DNA of 64,000 nucleotides from Amphiduros pacificus (lineage: Eukaryota; Annelida; Polychaeta; Phyllodocida; Hesionidae). The stretch is taken from positions 11,340,001 through 11,404,000 of the forward strand of contig OX439002.1 of NCBI GenBank assembly GCA_949316495.1, read 5' to 3'. Shown here in pieces: positions 44,249-56,756 of the stretch; the stretch's first letter is position 1, and every line of letters begins with the position of its first letter. The position numbers were made by a program, and so were the translations under genes. The notes under the pieces are model-generated. The model was given only the letters and a program-made list of their open reading frames with translations, was not told the origin of the DNA and made no database searches.

Positions 44249-44740
44249 TTAAAGGTGAGGGCCCGAACCTGAATGAGGTATGGAACGAAAAGGGATGAGA
44301 GTGAATTCCTGGATTCGAACACACTCACCACACTTCGGGCAGGCCTGGACCACCGAAGTCGGGGTGGGCTGGTTGTGGGAAACGTAAGCAACAGGGCACG
44401 CCGCACCGGGAACAGATGGCAGCGGTGGGGGTGGTGGGGGCGGTGGTGGCGGAGGAGGAGGGGTTGGCCGGAAATGCGGAATTCTAGGGAGAAGATGGGG
44501 CCTACCGTTCACAGAGGCAAACCGGGGGAGAGGCGCTGAGGGCTCAGGAATGACAGGAAATGATGCCGTATGCAAAGGGACGTCAGGAATAGGGAATGAT
44601 GGGTCGTCAGCCTCAAAAATATTAGCCCACAAAGTTTTATCACTGGGGAGGGCGTCTAAAATGTCATTAACTTCCTCGTCCGAAAGAAATGCAAGCGGAG
44701 TATCGTCAGGAAGGGTGTTAGAAGAGTCTGCAGGAGTCAT
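44249..44740 (-). CDS. Proline-rich CxxC accessory ORF, second copy
   Basis: 163 residues starting MTPADSSNTLPDDTPLAFLS, with the acidic part, a run of about 14 prolines and ACPKCGECVRIQE. It ends just before the env start, as in the other copy. This copy is open from a Met to its stop and best shows the extent of the gene. Unrecognised family; a leader exon or an accessory zinc-binding protein are possible roles. Confidence 0.6.
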   Translation of the reverse strand: MTPADSSNTLPDDTPLAFLSDEEVNDILDALPSDKTLWANIFEADDPSFPIPDVPLHTASFPVIPEPSAPLPRFASVNGRPHLLPRIPHFRPTPPPPPPPPPPPPPLPSVPGAACPVAYVSHNQPTPTSVVQACPKCGECVRIQEFTLIPFRSIPHSGSGPHL

Positions 44741-46560
44741 GACAGGAACATAGTCGTCTCACCTGAAGGGTGAACGATCAACGATTAGTTTCCAGAAACG
44801 TGAACGAGAAGAGGAGTGAAACAGGCAGTGAGATGTGGTATCAAGGTCCATCTAAGTGATCTACTAGTAGTCATATTACTTAACATAGGGTAGTAGCCAA
44901 TCAACAATTTGATTAAGATATGAGCATAAATTACAACTTTACTGGTTATGGAATTAGAGCAAGACATTAGAACAGCACACATCAAATGGCAAATAGCTAT
45001 CAGTTGTTAAATAATGATCAGTCCAGTATGGATCTGTAATGGTCAATAGTTGCTAAATACAAATAGAATTAAACAATGGAGCGTGTAATCGTCATGAGAA
45101 GATCACTGACCTTCTGAGAAGCGGCACTTAAGACCAACTATCAATTAACCAATTAACCAATTAAGTCAGAGCAGTATAAGTAGTTAAACAAACAGATTTG
45201 CACAACAGCAACGTAAGGTGTGCATGTGGGGGTTTGAAAATCGAATTAGACATCCGGATCAGACCAACAGTCGTTGTGTGTCATCATTTAACGAAGTCAA
45301 AACAGCAGTTGTAACCGTCACTCTGCATGAATTCATGTCAGCCTAATATATCGTAAATGTACCGGTACATAATGCAATCCATCCAACTAAGGAGTGCACA
45401 AAATCAGCGCGTCCTATGTCCCGAGGCGCGGAATATTCATGTATCATCATCATCATCATCATCATTACATCGCGTCTTACACCCGTCTGCGCGGAATATA
45501 CATACAAGATACAGCCACCCAACGCCGTGGAATGCGCTGCCTTCACAAACTTCATTACTGTTTGTGGTTAGATTAGGGACAATATAAATAGATACAGCCA
45601 CCCAACACCCTGTGGAATGCGCTGTCTTCGCAAACTTTGTTTACTGTTTACGGTTAAGTAATCATGGCTAACCAACATATCCGTTCGCAAGAGGACCGCA
45701 AGAAAACACTCACGTTTTAGGATACAATCTACTAAAGTCATTAAAGTCAAGTCAAAAGTCAGCATATAATCAGAGACACAAGTATTACTAAATCAAAGAG
45801 GAACCCGTATAAGAAATGAGAATACTCACGATTATCTGTAATAGGGATTCAACTCAAAGAACTGGCCAGTCAGCAACACACAAGTCAATCTGAGATGCGG
45901 AACGCGGAGACCACAACGAAGGAACGAAGTGCGCAAGTAGTAGGAGGCAACACGAAGGCACAGGAGCAGAAAGTGTCTGGGAAGTCAGCAGAACCGCTAT
46001 ATCATCCCAGTAGCAACGCACACACAGCCACCAACCTGCGCACGCAAGTCACAAAGCTGCAGTCAGCCTGTCATGAGTCGTGTGGGAAATGGTGAGAGAC
46101 ACACAAACGAGCAGTGAGGCCAATTTTACAGGGCCAATTAGTGAAGGTCTGCTGATCACGAAAATAGAATAACACCAACAAGGGACAAAAGGCCACATAG
46201 AAATGCGAAAAAGCAGATGTCATCAAAACACAACCAATAACAAAGGCACATACAAATAATCCCTTTCGAACCAGCCCCAAATGGAACCACTTCAGGCTCA
46301 GTGGGGGACAGCATCAGAAAGGTCAATCATGATCATAAATTTAAACAGCTCGCCAGAATGGCGTCCCGTCCGTAAATCAATACTTAGCGAACATAATTGT
46401 ATCAGGCCATTTGCAAAAATACAGAATGTGGGTCACCATAGAAATGAGAACAAGTGCATGCGAATGAAGTAACAAAACTAAACACACCGAATAGAGGGAA
46501 TCATCATGAATAATAAATGAGGAATAAGTCAACATTTAACAAAATTACAACACGTAACAA
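44741..46560 (-). other. pol-to-env spacer of the second element
   Basis: Collinear with 17214-18985. It includes an expanded (ATC)n microsatellite at about 45443-45468, two units of the 75-95 bp repeat at 45505-45655, and no gene. Confidence 0.6.
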
Positions 46561-46572
46561 CAACTACTTTTT

Positions 46573-48290
46573 TCATTCTTTGACAGTGGGAGGGGGGTTG
46601 GCAAGCACATCTGCCTGGGTTCGTTTGCCCAGGAAGGAAAAGGGTTCCCACGTGTTATCTTTAGTACCATAATCCTTCCACTTAATCAGATATTCCATCT
46701 CTTGGGAACCTTGCCGTTGTTTTAAAATGCGCTCAATCTCATGTTGAGTGTCAGATTCGTCATCCGCGTCTTCAGCATCAGAATTTAGCGAATCGTGGGC
46801 TTGGGCGGTCTCGTCGTTAACACGAGGGCTTGCTAGGTCATTCTCTGGCAAGAGGTCTGAGGGCGGGATTGCATTACCCGGCAGGTCATCGCCCGGTGGA
46901 GTACCGTCCTCAAATTGCAACGGAGAAACAGGGCGGTCAAAGTGCGTAACACAAGGGCGAAACCTGTTAACGTGAATAGAGGAGTTAGGTTCCACGTGGG
47001 TATCACACGCGCAGACTTTGAAATTGAGCGGGGCAGTTTGCTCAATTAAGTAATGTGGGCCACCATAAGGAGACTTCAGTTTACGACCTGGGACCTTGGT
47101 GGCGGGGGAATAAATCCACACTTTATCTCCAACCTGAAATTTCCAACCTCTGTTCCTCGCGTTATGATAAGACTTCATCTTTGCCTGCATAATTTCATTA
47201 TTCTCCTTTGCCCATTTGCGCGCGGTCTCGACACGCTCAAACATGTTTCTCACATAATGGCGGACAGAGGGACTGGGGTGAGTAGGGTCAGGCAAAGACG
47301 TCTCAAACGGGTGTTTGGCGTCGCGGCCAGTCATCAAAAATAACGGGCTATACATTGTGGCTTGGTGCACTGACGCTCTCATGGCAAACAAAGCAGAAGG
47401 CAAAAACAGATCCCATGATGTCGGCTTGTCATGGCAAAGATGTGTCAGATTTTTAGAGATAGACTGAACACTTCGTTCAGCCATGCCATTACTGCGGGGG
47501 CAGTAAGGCGTAGTCATAACCTTTCTAGCCTGCATCAATTTACACAATTCCTCAGCGATAACACTGGCGTAACACCCTCCATGGTCGCTAACAATAGATT
47601 CAACATTTCCCCAGCGGCACCAAATATCTTGAAAAAGGCGTTCAGCCACCGAGACGGCCGATTGATCAGGGAGAGGGAAGGCTTCAGGAAAACGTGTGAG
47701 AGCGTCCTGAAAAACTAGAATGTATTTGTTACCTCGGTCCATTTTAGGCAGTGGGCCGATAAGATCAGTGTGAACCCTCTGAAAGGGGCGTGAAACAGGA
47801 ATAGGATGTAAGGAACCCTGCCTATTTTTCGGGAGTTTGCTGGTCTTACTACAAACATGACATGACAGGACCCAATTCATGATATCACTATGCATCCCTG
47901 GCCAATAATATTTCTATCTTATCGTGGAATATAATTTGTCAGTCCCTAAATGAGGACCCATAGAGCTATCATGGAAGGCCTCAAGCAAATCGTGGCGAAG
48001 AGTGGGTGGGATAACTAATTGAGTTTTACAGCGGTCCTTCGCCGGACCTTTACCCGTGGTAACATACAAATGGAATAAAACATCCTCCCTCAGGTAATAA
48101 TCATCAACCTGGGCAAGGAGTTATCGGGCCTCTCGTTGAGTGGAAGGGAGGTGCGCTGACTTGAAATACTTGATAAGGGATTGAAGGGAGGGATCTGCAG
48201 ACTGTTTCACACTAATATCATCAAAGGTGTACATAGTACCAGATGACTGATTGAGATCTGTCAAACACTGATCGGCTACAGCGGTGTGAC
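46573..48290 (-). CDS. Integrase with chromodomain, second element
   Basis: Reading down the minus strand: zinc finger at about 48000-47800 (ending CHVCSKTSKL), core at about 47790-47400 with HTDLIGPLPKMDRGNKY, VSDHGGCYAS and GMAERSVQSI giving the DDE residues, GPY/F-like module near 47070 (YGGPHYLIEQTAPL), an acidic linker, and a chromodomain at about 46760-46620 (HEIERILKQRQ, EYLIKWKDYG, NTWEPFSFLG). This is the more complete of the two copies and shows that the family is a chromodomain-bearing gypsy. Fossil. Confidence 0.9.
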
Positions 48291-48299
48291 AGGGTGTGT

Positions 48300-49820
48300 C
48301 TCAAGATCGTCAGGCGGATCAGAGACAGCCGCCAATTTGAGTTCTAACTCAGGTGTGGGACCAGATTCTAACGGATACATGCGACGGCTAAGGCTATCGG
48401 CATGCGGGATTGACTTCCCTTGTTTGTGAACAATTTCGTAACGAAACTGTTGCAGGGTCAGCATCCATCTACCTAAACGTCCCTTCGGTTCTGAACGAAA
48501 TAGCCATTGTAGGGCAGAATGATCGGTCACTATGGTGAATTTTTCGTATTTAAGATAGGGTTCATGTAAATTACAAGCAGCTATGATGCTGAGACATTCT
48601 CGTTCAGTACATGTATAATTTTGCTCTGCCGGATTTAGGGAACGACCGCCATATGCTATGACCCGTTCAGCGCCGTCCTGTATCTGACTTAAAACATTCC
48701 CAATCGCGAAAAGGCTGGCATCTGTCGTGATGATGAATGGGTTATCAGGCTCAATGCGAGGGAAAGCCAAAATCTGCTTTGCGCCATCCCATTCAAAAGT
48801 ACTCTTTTTGCTAGTAAGGATATTGAGTGGTTGTGCAATTTTCGCGTAGCCCTCAACAAACCTACGGTAGTAACCTGACAAACCCAGAAATGCCCTCACA
48901 TCCTTGCAAATAGTGGGGACAGGATATTCGTCAACAGCCTTTGTTTTAGAGGGGTCAACCTCTATACCATTTTTAGATATGATGTGACCAAGGTATTTAA
49001 CCTGTTTCCTGGCAAAGAAACATTTATCGGTACGAAGCTTCAATTTAGCCTTACGAAAACGGGTGAAGACTTGAGTAAGGTCAGCCAGATGGCGTTCGAA
49101 AGAAGGGCTGTGAACGAGGACATCGTCCAAATATATGAGGCAAAGATCAGAGAGGCCCTGTAACACAGTTTCCATGAGTCTTTGAAACGTTGGAGGGCCA
49201 TTAATGACACCAAACGGGAGGCGTTTGTATTCGTAAAGCCCATGATGAGTGATGAAGGCAGTGAGTGGCCGAGAGTCAGGGTGAACGCTCACTTGGTGGA
49301 ACCCGCCCATGAGGTCAAGTGTACTTATGTGTGTTAATTTACGAGCTCCTAAGCTGTCTAAAGTGTCTTGAATATGTGGCAGCGGGAAGGAATCCGACAC
49401 GGTGACCTCGTTTAATTTTCGAAATTCTATGCACATGCGGTATGAAACAGTGCCATCCTGGGCTGGCTTCTCTACCAAAACGGCGGGAAAAGCCCACAGA
49501 CTATTGGAAGGCCTTATGATATCTTTGTCTAATAGGCGCTGCACTTCTTTGTCTATAATACCCCGATGTTTGTACCCGGCGCGATAGGGCCGCAATTTGA
49601 TGGGACTAACAGATCCTTTGAGGTAAATAGTATGCTGGACGACATTTGTATCACCAAACTCACCATCCCGGGTTGTAAAAATGTCACTTAACGAAGAAAT
49701 GAGACGTTTGAGGGAGTCTTTCTGACTGGGAGACAAGTCTGAATTTGTAAGGTCTATTTTGTGATGAGGGTTAGAATCAGCGGGAGTGGTTGAAACAGGG
49801 GCTAGTTCTACATCATCCAT
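48300..49820 (-). CDS. RT-RNase H region, second element
   Basis: Starts MDDVELAPVSTTPADS. RT blocks run YRMCIEFRKLNEVTV near 49440, HISTLDLMGGFHQV, KRLPFGVINGPPTF and the catalytic LIYLDDVLVHS near 49130. The connection LGLSGYYRRFVEGYAKI follows near 48860, then RNase H from about 48750 to 48420 (TTDASLFAIGNVL, ERECLSIIAA, TDHSALQWL, HADSLSRR). Typical Ty3/gypsy order. Fossil. Confidence 0.92.
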
Positions 49821-49929
49821 GTAAGGTCTAAAGTGGGAAGTTCTTGTGGCTTCGAACCCAGAGGAATGGGATCAAAATATCCGACCGAAACACCTTTGGG
49901 TAAAGTGACGGCATTATCCGCCATATTCA

Positions 49930-51565
49930 TTAATCGTACAGGGACCCTCTGGTCATCGTGAACGGTGGCGAAAACTCTGGCCGGGGCCCAGAACGACGTT
50001 GGTCATTGAAGGGAGGGCGGCCGGAATTGTTTCTTCCGTCGTTGCCTTGCCTGTTACCCGAATAGGGTCTATTCTGGAAAGAGCGTTGGCCATTCCTACC
50101 AATATTTGGATCATAGCGGCCACGGCCATCCCCAGGCTCAAATCGACCATTGGGCACGGGGGGCTTGGTCACGGGAGGCACAAAATTTCTTAGGGCAATG
50201 AATGGACATGTGGGATTCCCGCCAGCTAAAGCCACAATCATGGCGTGCTTTGCAGTCTCTGATCCAGTGGCCGGAATTCCTACAGAAAAAGCAAAAGGAA
50301 TCGCCTTCTTCGGGACGGCTACCAAGCCTATGGACCCCTTTGCTCACATCCGCGACCTCTTCGCAAATAGCAGCAAGAGTGGAGGTCTGTTGTGCTAAAA
50401 ACTGAGACGTAGGATCGGAGTGCAAGTCTAGGCCGTTTAGAGTGACTGATGAATCACTGGTCATCGTACAAACCGTCTCAGCCAATTTAATCTGTTCAAT
50501 AGTATCATCAAGTGTTTTAGGTGACTTTCCCACTACAAAAGCCTTAAGATTAGGGAGGAGACCTCTGACTAATATTTTCTTAGTCTCCATGTCCTCCTTT
50601 TGAAACCTCTGGCACTGGCTCAGAACATCATTTATATAGGTTTCAGCAGATTCTTTCTTTTTCTGAATTCTAGCATCCAGCGATTGCTCAAGCAGCCAAG
50701 CGTTTGTCTCGCTACCGAATAATTTAATAAAAGCTGCATAGAAGGAATCCCAGGAGCCAGTGACATCTGCAGGCAGAGAAGTATACCAAATGTCTGCCGC
50801 ACCATGTAACAACATGCGACAAGCGGGAACCTTCAATTCCTCTGAAGTATGTGAGAGTTGGGTGTAAGTAAGAAATTTGTTCATAAAACGCAGGGGATCA
50901 TCTGTAGATCTACCATAAAATGGGGGAGGGAGGAGTGATTTTTGTGAATTTTGTTCTCTCTAGATTGCGCATGTAACATATCTACAATGTCAGTTTGAGC
51001 GCCAGCTATATTAACTTTGCGTAGGTGGCCCATAATTTGATGGAACATCTCCTGTACATTCTCGTCTTCAGCCATCTCTACCGATGGGGATCGTGCACGA
51101 TCAGAGCCCGATTGATCAGAGTCAACAACTTTAGCAGGCACCTCAGAAAAGGTGAAGGACTCTTGGTCGCTGTCCGCAACAAGGAAGGGACCAAATTGGA
51201 CGTCTGAGTTGGAATCAGACGAGATAGAAGCCTGTGGGCGAAGTGTGAGAGTCTCAGATGGAGAAGTGCTACCTGTACTGGTAGTCGTATGAGACAGCGG
51301 GGCTTTAGCACCACTCGTAGAAGGGGAGGTGTGCACACCAGAGGAGATCTGACAGGGGAGGACTAGAGGGAGGTTCCACTCTCACGGAACCACTCACTTG
51401 GTAATTTCGTTTCTCGGGAGGATCTAGGAAAAGTAATTCTAACTCACCTTGATATGTAGAATTGTCTTCTGCTACCGGAGGATCGCGCGCCACTTGCAGC
51501 TTGGTGGAAAGCTTTTTCGAAGATCTGAGCAACATAGACTTATATTCAAGTAGCAGGATCTCCAT
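49930..51565 (-). CDS. Gag region, second element
   Basis: Homologous to 11441-12870: the acidic serine-rich N-terminal part, the capsid block (MNKFLTYTQLSHTSEEL, TYINDVLSQCQRF), a zinc knuckle near 50270 (CFFCRNSGHWIRDC) and a basic NR-rich tail. Broken at a few places. Confidence 0.85.
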
Positions 51566-51619
51566 ACAGTATCAGCAACACTCAAAGCCATAGATCGGTT
51601 CGGATATTCTCCACCATAT

Positions 51620-52296
51620 TGTTACCCACTAATGGAGAGTATCCGTCGTTGGGGGACGTGGACGGGGGATCAATACTCTACCATAGATAGATACTCTACT
51701 CTACTCTACCGTACTGTACTGTACAATAAGCATAGCTCGCTAACTCGCTGGCTGTGAGTCGGGGCACGGATCCTAGCTACCCTATATACCCAGGTGAAAG
51801 TGGCAGGTAATAAGGACTGCAGACACAGGATATGCACAACACAATAGTTACCTTTATTCGGTGCTGTGAGTCTTCCTTGTCTGGCTAGGCCAGCATGGCA
51901 ATGAGTGAGGCATGTGAACTACCCAAATGCATGATACCTATGAGATCCTATCTATACACAAAACACCCAAGTCTATGCAGTCACGATACTGAGAGTCGTG
52001 GATCTTCTGTGGCAAGTGGTCGCTCTATCTCCGTCTGGGCATCTCCAAGGATCCAACGGTTGCGGGCCTCTTTGAGGGATCAATCTGCGTCATGTGTGGA
52101 GTTTGCCTACGTGGCTTCCTCACGCGACACCGAATGTACTCGTCCTGCCTGTGTATCCGACATGTGCTCATCTGCCTGCACATGATCTCTCAGTGTGGTG
52201 GTTATGGTGACGCATCAACCATCAATAGCGTTCGTGATTGTCTATGAATGTCTATATGTTTTCAAGAGTCTCTGGGTGTGTAATCTATATCCTACA
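51620..52296 (-). repeat. 5' LTR of the second element
   Basis: 677 bp, tgtaggatatag at 52296 to gggtaaca at 51620. It lacks the block in the middle that is shared by the two LTRs of the 26-kb element. The candidate primer-binding site (tggtggagaatatccg) follows inside at about 51600-51615. Confidence 0.92.
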
Positions 52297-52341
52297 CTAA
52301 TAAACTGGCGCCCTAGCCAACTGCACCACGGCCCGTGGCCA
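52297..52341 (-). repeat. SINE head fragment
   Basis: The minus strand reads ggccacgggccgtggtgcag, then ttggctagggcgccagttta, the first 45 bp of the SINE family seen at 9960 and 23041. The rest of the SINE is not found beyond the LTR element at 41430. Confidence 0.85.
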
Positions 52342-53290
52342 ATCAAGTTGTGATTTTTGCTTATTTCTATGCCATGTAAATACATTTTTTGATGGGTTTA
52401 AAACTTTTCAGATATCTACTAGACTAAGAGTTTCTAAAAATGAGTTTACCTTTTTTCTAAAATGTTTGTTTTTACCTGTTGATAGAGTGTCACATTTATC
52501 TAGCAAAGGTTATTATCTCCTCACAGAATGGAATGTTCAAGACTAAATAATTCTAATTCTCAATGAAAATCGTGTAGAACTTTAATTTGGGCTTGTTCAA
52601 AATTGTTGGTGGGTACATAAAGGTTACCAACTGTGAGATGTGTATTCTCAATTGTGATATCTAGAATGATGTATCTCCCATATTCATACTTGAGTTCCTT
52701 TTCAATTTTGCATTCAATAACATCAGAGGTTTACTACCCCTTTACTATGAGATGAACCATGTGAATAGAATGCATTATTATTTCTCTAGATATTTCTCCA
52801 TGCATGTTCAATCTGCTGGGTACTGTATATCATTTTAGTAAAAATTTCCCTCTGTATTTTGTTTTAGATTATGCAAAAGTGCTGTTCTTTTTATAGAATC
52901 TCCCCGTCCATTAACATTCATAAAGGACATACATATTGAACGTTTTTTTCCATTATAAAAATTCAGTTCTTTCATTGTATGTGAGCCAGCATAATAACTG
53001 TATATTAGTTTATGTGTTTAATAGCATTTTGTTATGGTAACTAATTTTGTAAACATAAATAAAACAATTGACATTGCCTTATAGTAAGATGCACTCTCCA
53101 AATACTACATACAAGCATAAACACTTTACAACAGAACAAAACACAAAAACCTCTTACATGTAGATAATATCTGATCATGTATCACCATTTCCTACTGCAT
53201 GTAGAGAAGAGAATCAAGTTGCATATATATTAATATAGCCCTATAGATGAAACTGAATTGACAGTGGGTTGGCAACACACGTCACCAGAG
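52342..53290. other. AT-rich spacer, no gene seen
   Basis: About 950 bp of AT-rich sequence with many stops in all frames and no repeat I can name. Confidence 0.5.
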
Positions 53291-53302
53291 GTTCCTCCAG
53301 GG

Positions 53303-53313
53303 GAATATATAAA
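53303..53313 (+). promoter_or_regulatory. Possible TATA box
   Basis: atatataaatg lies about 210 bp upstream of the first open frame of the DIRS-like remnant (53517). It matches a TATA consensus in AT-moderate context. No initiator or other element confirms it. Confidence 0.2.
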
Positions 53314-53499
53314 TGGGACCTGGGGATTGTTTCGTGAATCTCTCCAGCCAGAGAAAGCAGAACAGAGAATCTATAGTGAAGACTGATGAAGACATTCAAA
53401 GACATTAAAGCATACTTACCATGTCGTAACCATGTTGTAACTTGTTGCCACGGGTCTGGCAAACCCATGAAGGGACTTGAGGAGCCAACCGTCTGGGGG

Positions 53500-54560
53500 T
53501 ATGCCAGAACCCCCGAGTGGAGCCAATCCCAGACCTGACAGGGAACGCGGAATCCACCAACGAGGAAGATGGACCAGAGCCGGGGCAGACCCTGGGGAAG
53601 TCTTCTTCAAGCATCAATCAGAGGTCGCCCAGTGAACAGCAGATAAGTTCTCTGAGTCACAACAATCCTTTCCTGGCTGAGAACATGCTGCATATCTATA
53701 GTCAAGAGAATGGCATATCATTGGAATCATTACCTAACATCATGCAAGACAACATGCAAGACCAAGATCATTAATGCAGACGCAACAGGAATTTTTCAGG
53801 ACACAAATTGCTAGCAATATGAAAGACTCACCACTAGTGGCTGCTGCAGGCAACCCCTAGATCATCCGAGCGGAGGCATCGTGCGTTGAAGGCGGGAATG
53901 CATCATGGCAACAGCCAATCTGTACCTGGCAATCTGTGCAATCACCCAGCACTGTTCACCCTCAGTTTTTGCCCCAAACCAAACAGACCCATCCCAGGAA
54001 TGCACAGTATGGCACGTATCACTGTCTGTGATATGTGCCATATCCGTGCTGGAGAAAGTCGTCAAAGGGGCTGTGCTGGGGGAGAATGTGGCATTACATG
54101 ACTTCTCACCTTCAGTTGTAATTCACTATGAATCTATCCAGGACTTACAAACATATATAGACCCATCTGGTAACATTAAGTACAGGCTAAAGAACTAGCA
54201 TTTGAGGGTGATATATGACATTAAGATATGGCTAGAAGCTTAGGCAGTATATGAGGAACATATGATTCATACACACGGCATGTTCTTGTGTGACCAGATG
54301 TCAGATTATAAGGTAATGATTCATGAATAGGACAAAAATTACACATGGGCTAATATAGCTATGATAGATATGTGTCATAGGCAAAGCTTGGAATTCTAGA
54401 AGGTATATTCACAACTGGTCTCCACCATATTGGATGCAACAGCGATCAAGGGTTTTTCCCCCTGCTGTAGCGGGTGTAAAACCTATCAGCATACCTGCTT
54501 ATCAGAATGCCCCTATCCCACCATGACACTGTCAGTACAGGGGCCGACAGCTCAGGAATA
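53500..54560 (+). mobile_element. Probable ORF1 region of a DIRS-like remnant
   Basis: Polar, glutamine/serine-rich frames (SSSSINQRSPSEQQISSLSH near 53610) are followed by frames that include HDFSPSVVIHYESIQDLQTY near 54098 and a cysteine-rich C-terminal motif near 54460-54510 (CCSGCKTYQHTCLSECP), like the zinc-knuckle end of a Gag. It lies directly upstream of the RT remnant. Broken in several places. Confidence 0.45.
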
Positions 54561-54799
54561 TGGTTACTTAAATGCAACATAGATCATGTAAACGACACAC
54601 ATTTGCAGAGAGGCATTTTCTTTCGAGCTCTGCATCAAGCAAGATAAATTTGCATCAAACTCAATCAAGCAGTTTTCTCCGTCATGAATATTGGAGGACA
54701 ATTAGAATGATTACCCAGATAGTAAATTTTCTGTTCTGCTTTGTGACAGAACTCAGCAGAGATAAAATATAGGTTTTGAGGGCAATCATGATATTTCAG

Positions 54800-56280
54800 T
54801 ATGCTTAGACAGTTGGCCATCAGTGACTGTACATAGAAAGAAAGTATCAGAATTTGTGTCAGAAAATCCTAAGCTCAGCAGAATTGAGGGACCATTTAAA
54901 GAAGCCCCATCAGATTTTAGGTCTTCCGCCCCCTGGACACATTTGTTAAAAAGGCAGGTGATAAGGCCAGAGTCATACATGACTTGTCATGGCCCCCTGG
55001 GAGGACCATAAATGAGGGCAAAGATGCCTCTCAATATTCCCTCAAGTGTGCTACTGGATTATATGCAGTCAACTCAGTCAACTCAGAAGTATAAGGGTGC
55101 ATGGATGGGTAAGACAGACCTCGCCTCTGCTTTCCAGAGTGTCATTATCCAGCCAAAGGATAGACATTTAATAGGTTTCTCCTGGTCTGACAGCAATGGC
55201 ATCAAGCAGCTATATCAAATGTTTACCATTTCATCACACAAGTGCAATTTGATGACTTCTCCATAGGATTAGATTACATGTATAAGAATAATGGTGCAGC
55301 ATTATTTGGATGACATAATTTCTCTGTTGCCCACTGTAGCAGGATGTAAGCAATCTTTAGATACCATTGAAAAGCAGCTGGGTTTGAAATTCAAGATAAA
55401 AGATCTTTAGGCCCAACACAAAAAACCGATTCTTAGGTATTGTATTTGACACAATTGAGGAGCAACTAAGCATATCACAAGAAAGAATTAAAAACAGCAC
55501 AGATGCTTTAGATTCATTCACAGGTAAAAATGAAGCATCCAAAAGAGAACTGCTATCTATAAAAGGTAAACTGCTGTTTTGTTCTAAAGTGGTAGCGAAT
55601 GAAAAATGTTCACAAAATGCCTCAACACTTTTTGCAACAAGGGCTAGACATCCCCATCATAAGTAAAGCATCTCCATCATAATGTTAGGCTATGACACGA
55701 AGCACAAGCAGATTTAGAGTGGTGACAATAGAATGGTCCATACCAATGGCAGAAATCATATTAATTGAAATCATCTTCACTGGTGCATCCGACATAGGGA
55801 GGGATGTTATAACAATGCATGGACATTAGTCAACTTTTGTACATCAAACAATTGGATGGCATCCATAGCATGGTGGGAGCTTGCAGCAGTGGTCATAGCC
55901 ATCGCCACCTTTGGCCCACAGCTAACAGGAAAAAAGGTCACCATGAACATTGACAATGTAGCTGTCTGCTAATGTGTTAATGGTGCTAAATCCCTGTTAG
56001 ATCCCTGTTTGATGAATCTTGTCCACACACTTCAGTTATTTACCAGCATGTATCATATAGATTGCAAGACATTCCATATAGGCACATTATACAACGCAGC
56101 AGCAGATTCCCTCAGCAGACATGACCAGGTTCTGTCAGGTCATGCCAAATGCCTACCCCACTATGACTCCTGCAATGCCTATCATATATGTCTTTTAATG
56201 CTGAGACGTTTTCAAGTTTCACTTAATGTGTTTGAGGGTAGCACCCTGGGCTTGTTTATTTACGCTAGGTATTAATATTT
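54800..56280 (+). mobile_element. DIRS-like RT-RNase H remnant
   Basis: Features typical of tyrosine-recombinase (DIRS) elements are seen in order: the pre-RT FKEAPSDFRSSAPW; RVIHDLSWPPGRTINEG; KTDLASAFQSVIIQPKDRHL and IGFSW near 55110-55190; HYLDDIISLLPT near 55300; SQERIKNSTDALDSFTG; RNase H with VTMNIDNVAV near 55945; and ADSLSRHDQ near 56105. No recombinase domain or split repeats are recognised. Old, with roughly ten or more breaks. Confidence 0.65.
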
Positions 56281-56756
56281 GTATAGGTTTCACCTTATAC
56301 AGTAGAGTCAAAAGTGTATGCTATGATATCATTGAAGACTTTTGACGTGACATTGCGATATCTTGGCCATAAAAATCCCACAAAACTGGCAAGACCTTTC
56401 TGCCCTCTATTAATGGGAGGATGTTTGTGTTATAATGGAGATCCTGTTTCTTCATTATCCCCTTCTCTAACTGCAGGGTGAACTGAATGTCCACCACCCT
56501 TTTCAGTACATGATTTGTTCTCATATTTTTGTTGGTCTTTGAAATTATTAAAATCTGTGAAAATTCTATGTAGAACCATAAATAATATCCGTACATTACA
56601 AAAATATTTCTTATTTACTCATGACAAGTTACTCACAGTGCAGTTTAGATAGAATACAGAATGATTTGCAGAAAAAGGAATTTAATTGACAAATTGAGAG
56701 TACAGATTTATAAAATTATCATCATTATTAAGATTTCACATGTTGAACAAGTCCTC
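56281..56756. other. Spacer downstream of the peptide gene
   Basis: AT-rich, no gene. On the minus strand a polyadenylation-type hexamer ATTAAA lies near 56680-56685, about 75 bp after the stop codon of the cysteine-rich peptide gene, and may end its transcript. Confidence 0.4.

Larger units (their letters stand above)
41431..52296 (-). mobile_element. Second env-bearing chromodomain gypsy element (10.9 kb)
   Basis: The same family as the 26-kb element, in opposite orientation: 5' LTR at 51620-52296, gag, RT-RNase H, integrase with chromodomain, the conserved spacer, the proline-rich ORF, env, and an incomplete 3' LTR at 41431-41799. The two LTRs differ by about 5% over 365 shared bp, so it is somewhat older than or as old as the 26-kb copy. 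It lacks the post-env interval. The outer flanks do not match as a target duplication: LINE-A 3' UTR on one side, a SINE head on the other. Broken, with about five to eight breaks. Confidence 0.88.

Noticed and set aside
53415-53450. U1 snRNA gene, because of 'catacttacc'
   Set aside because: Only the first nine bases resemble the U1 5' end; the rest has no match to its stem-loops.
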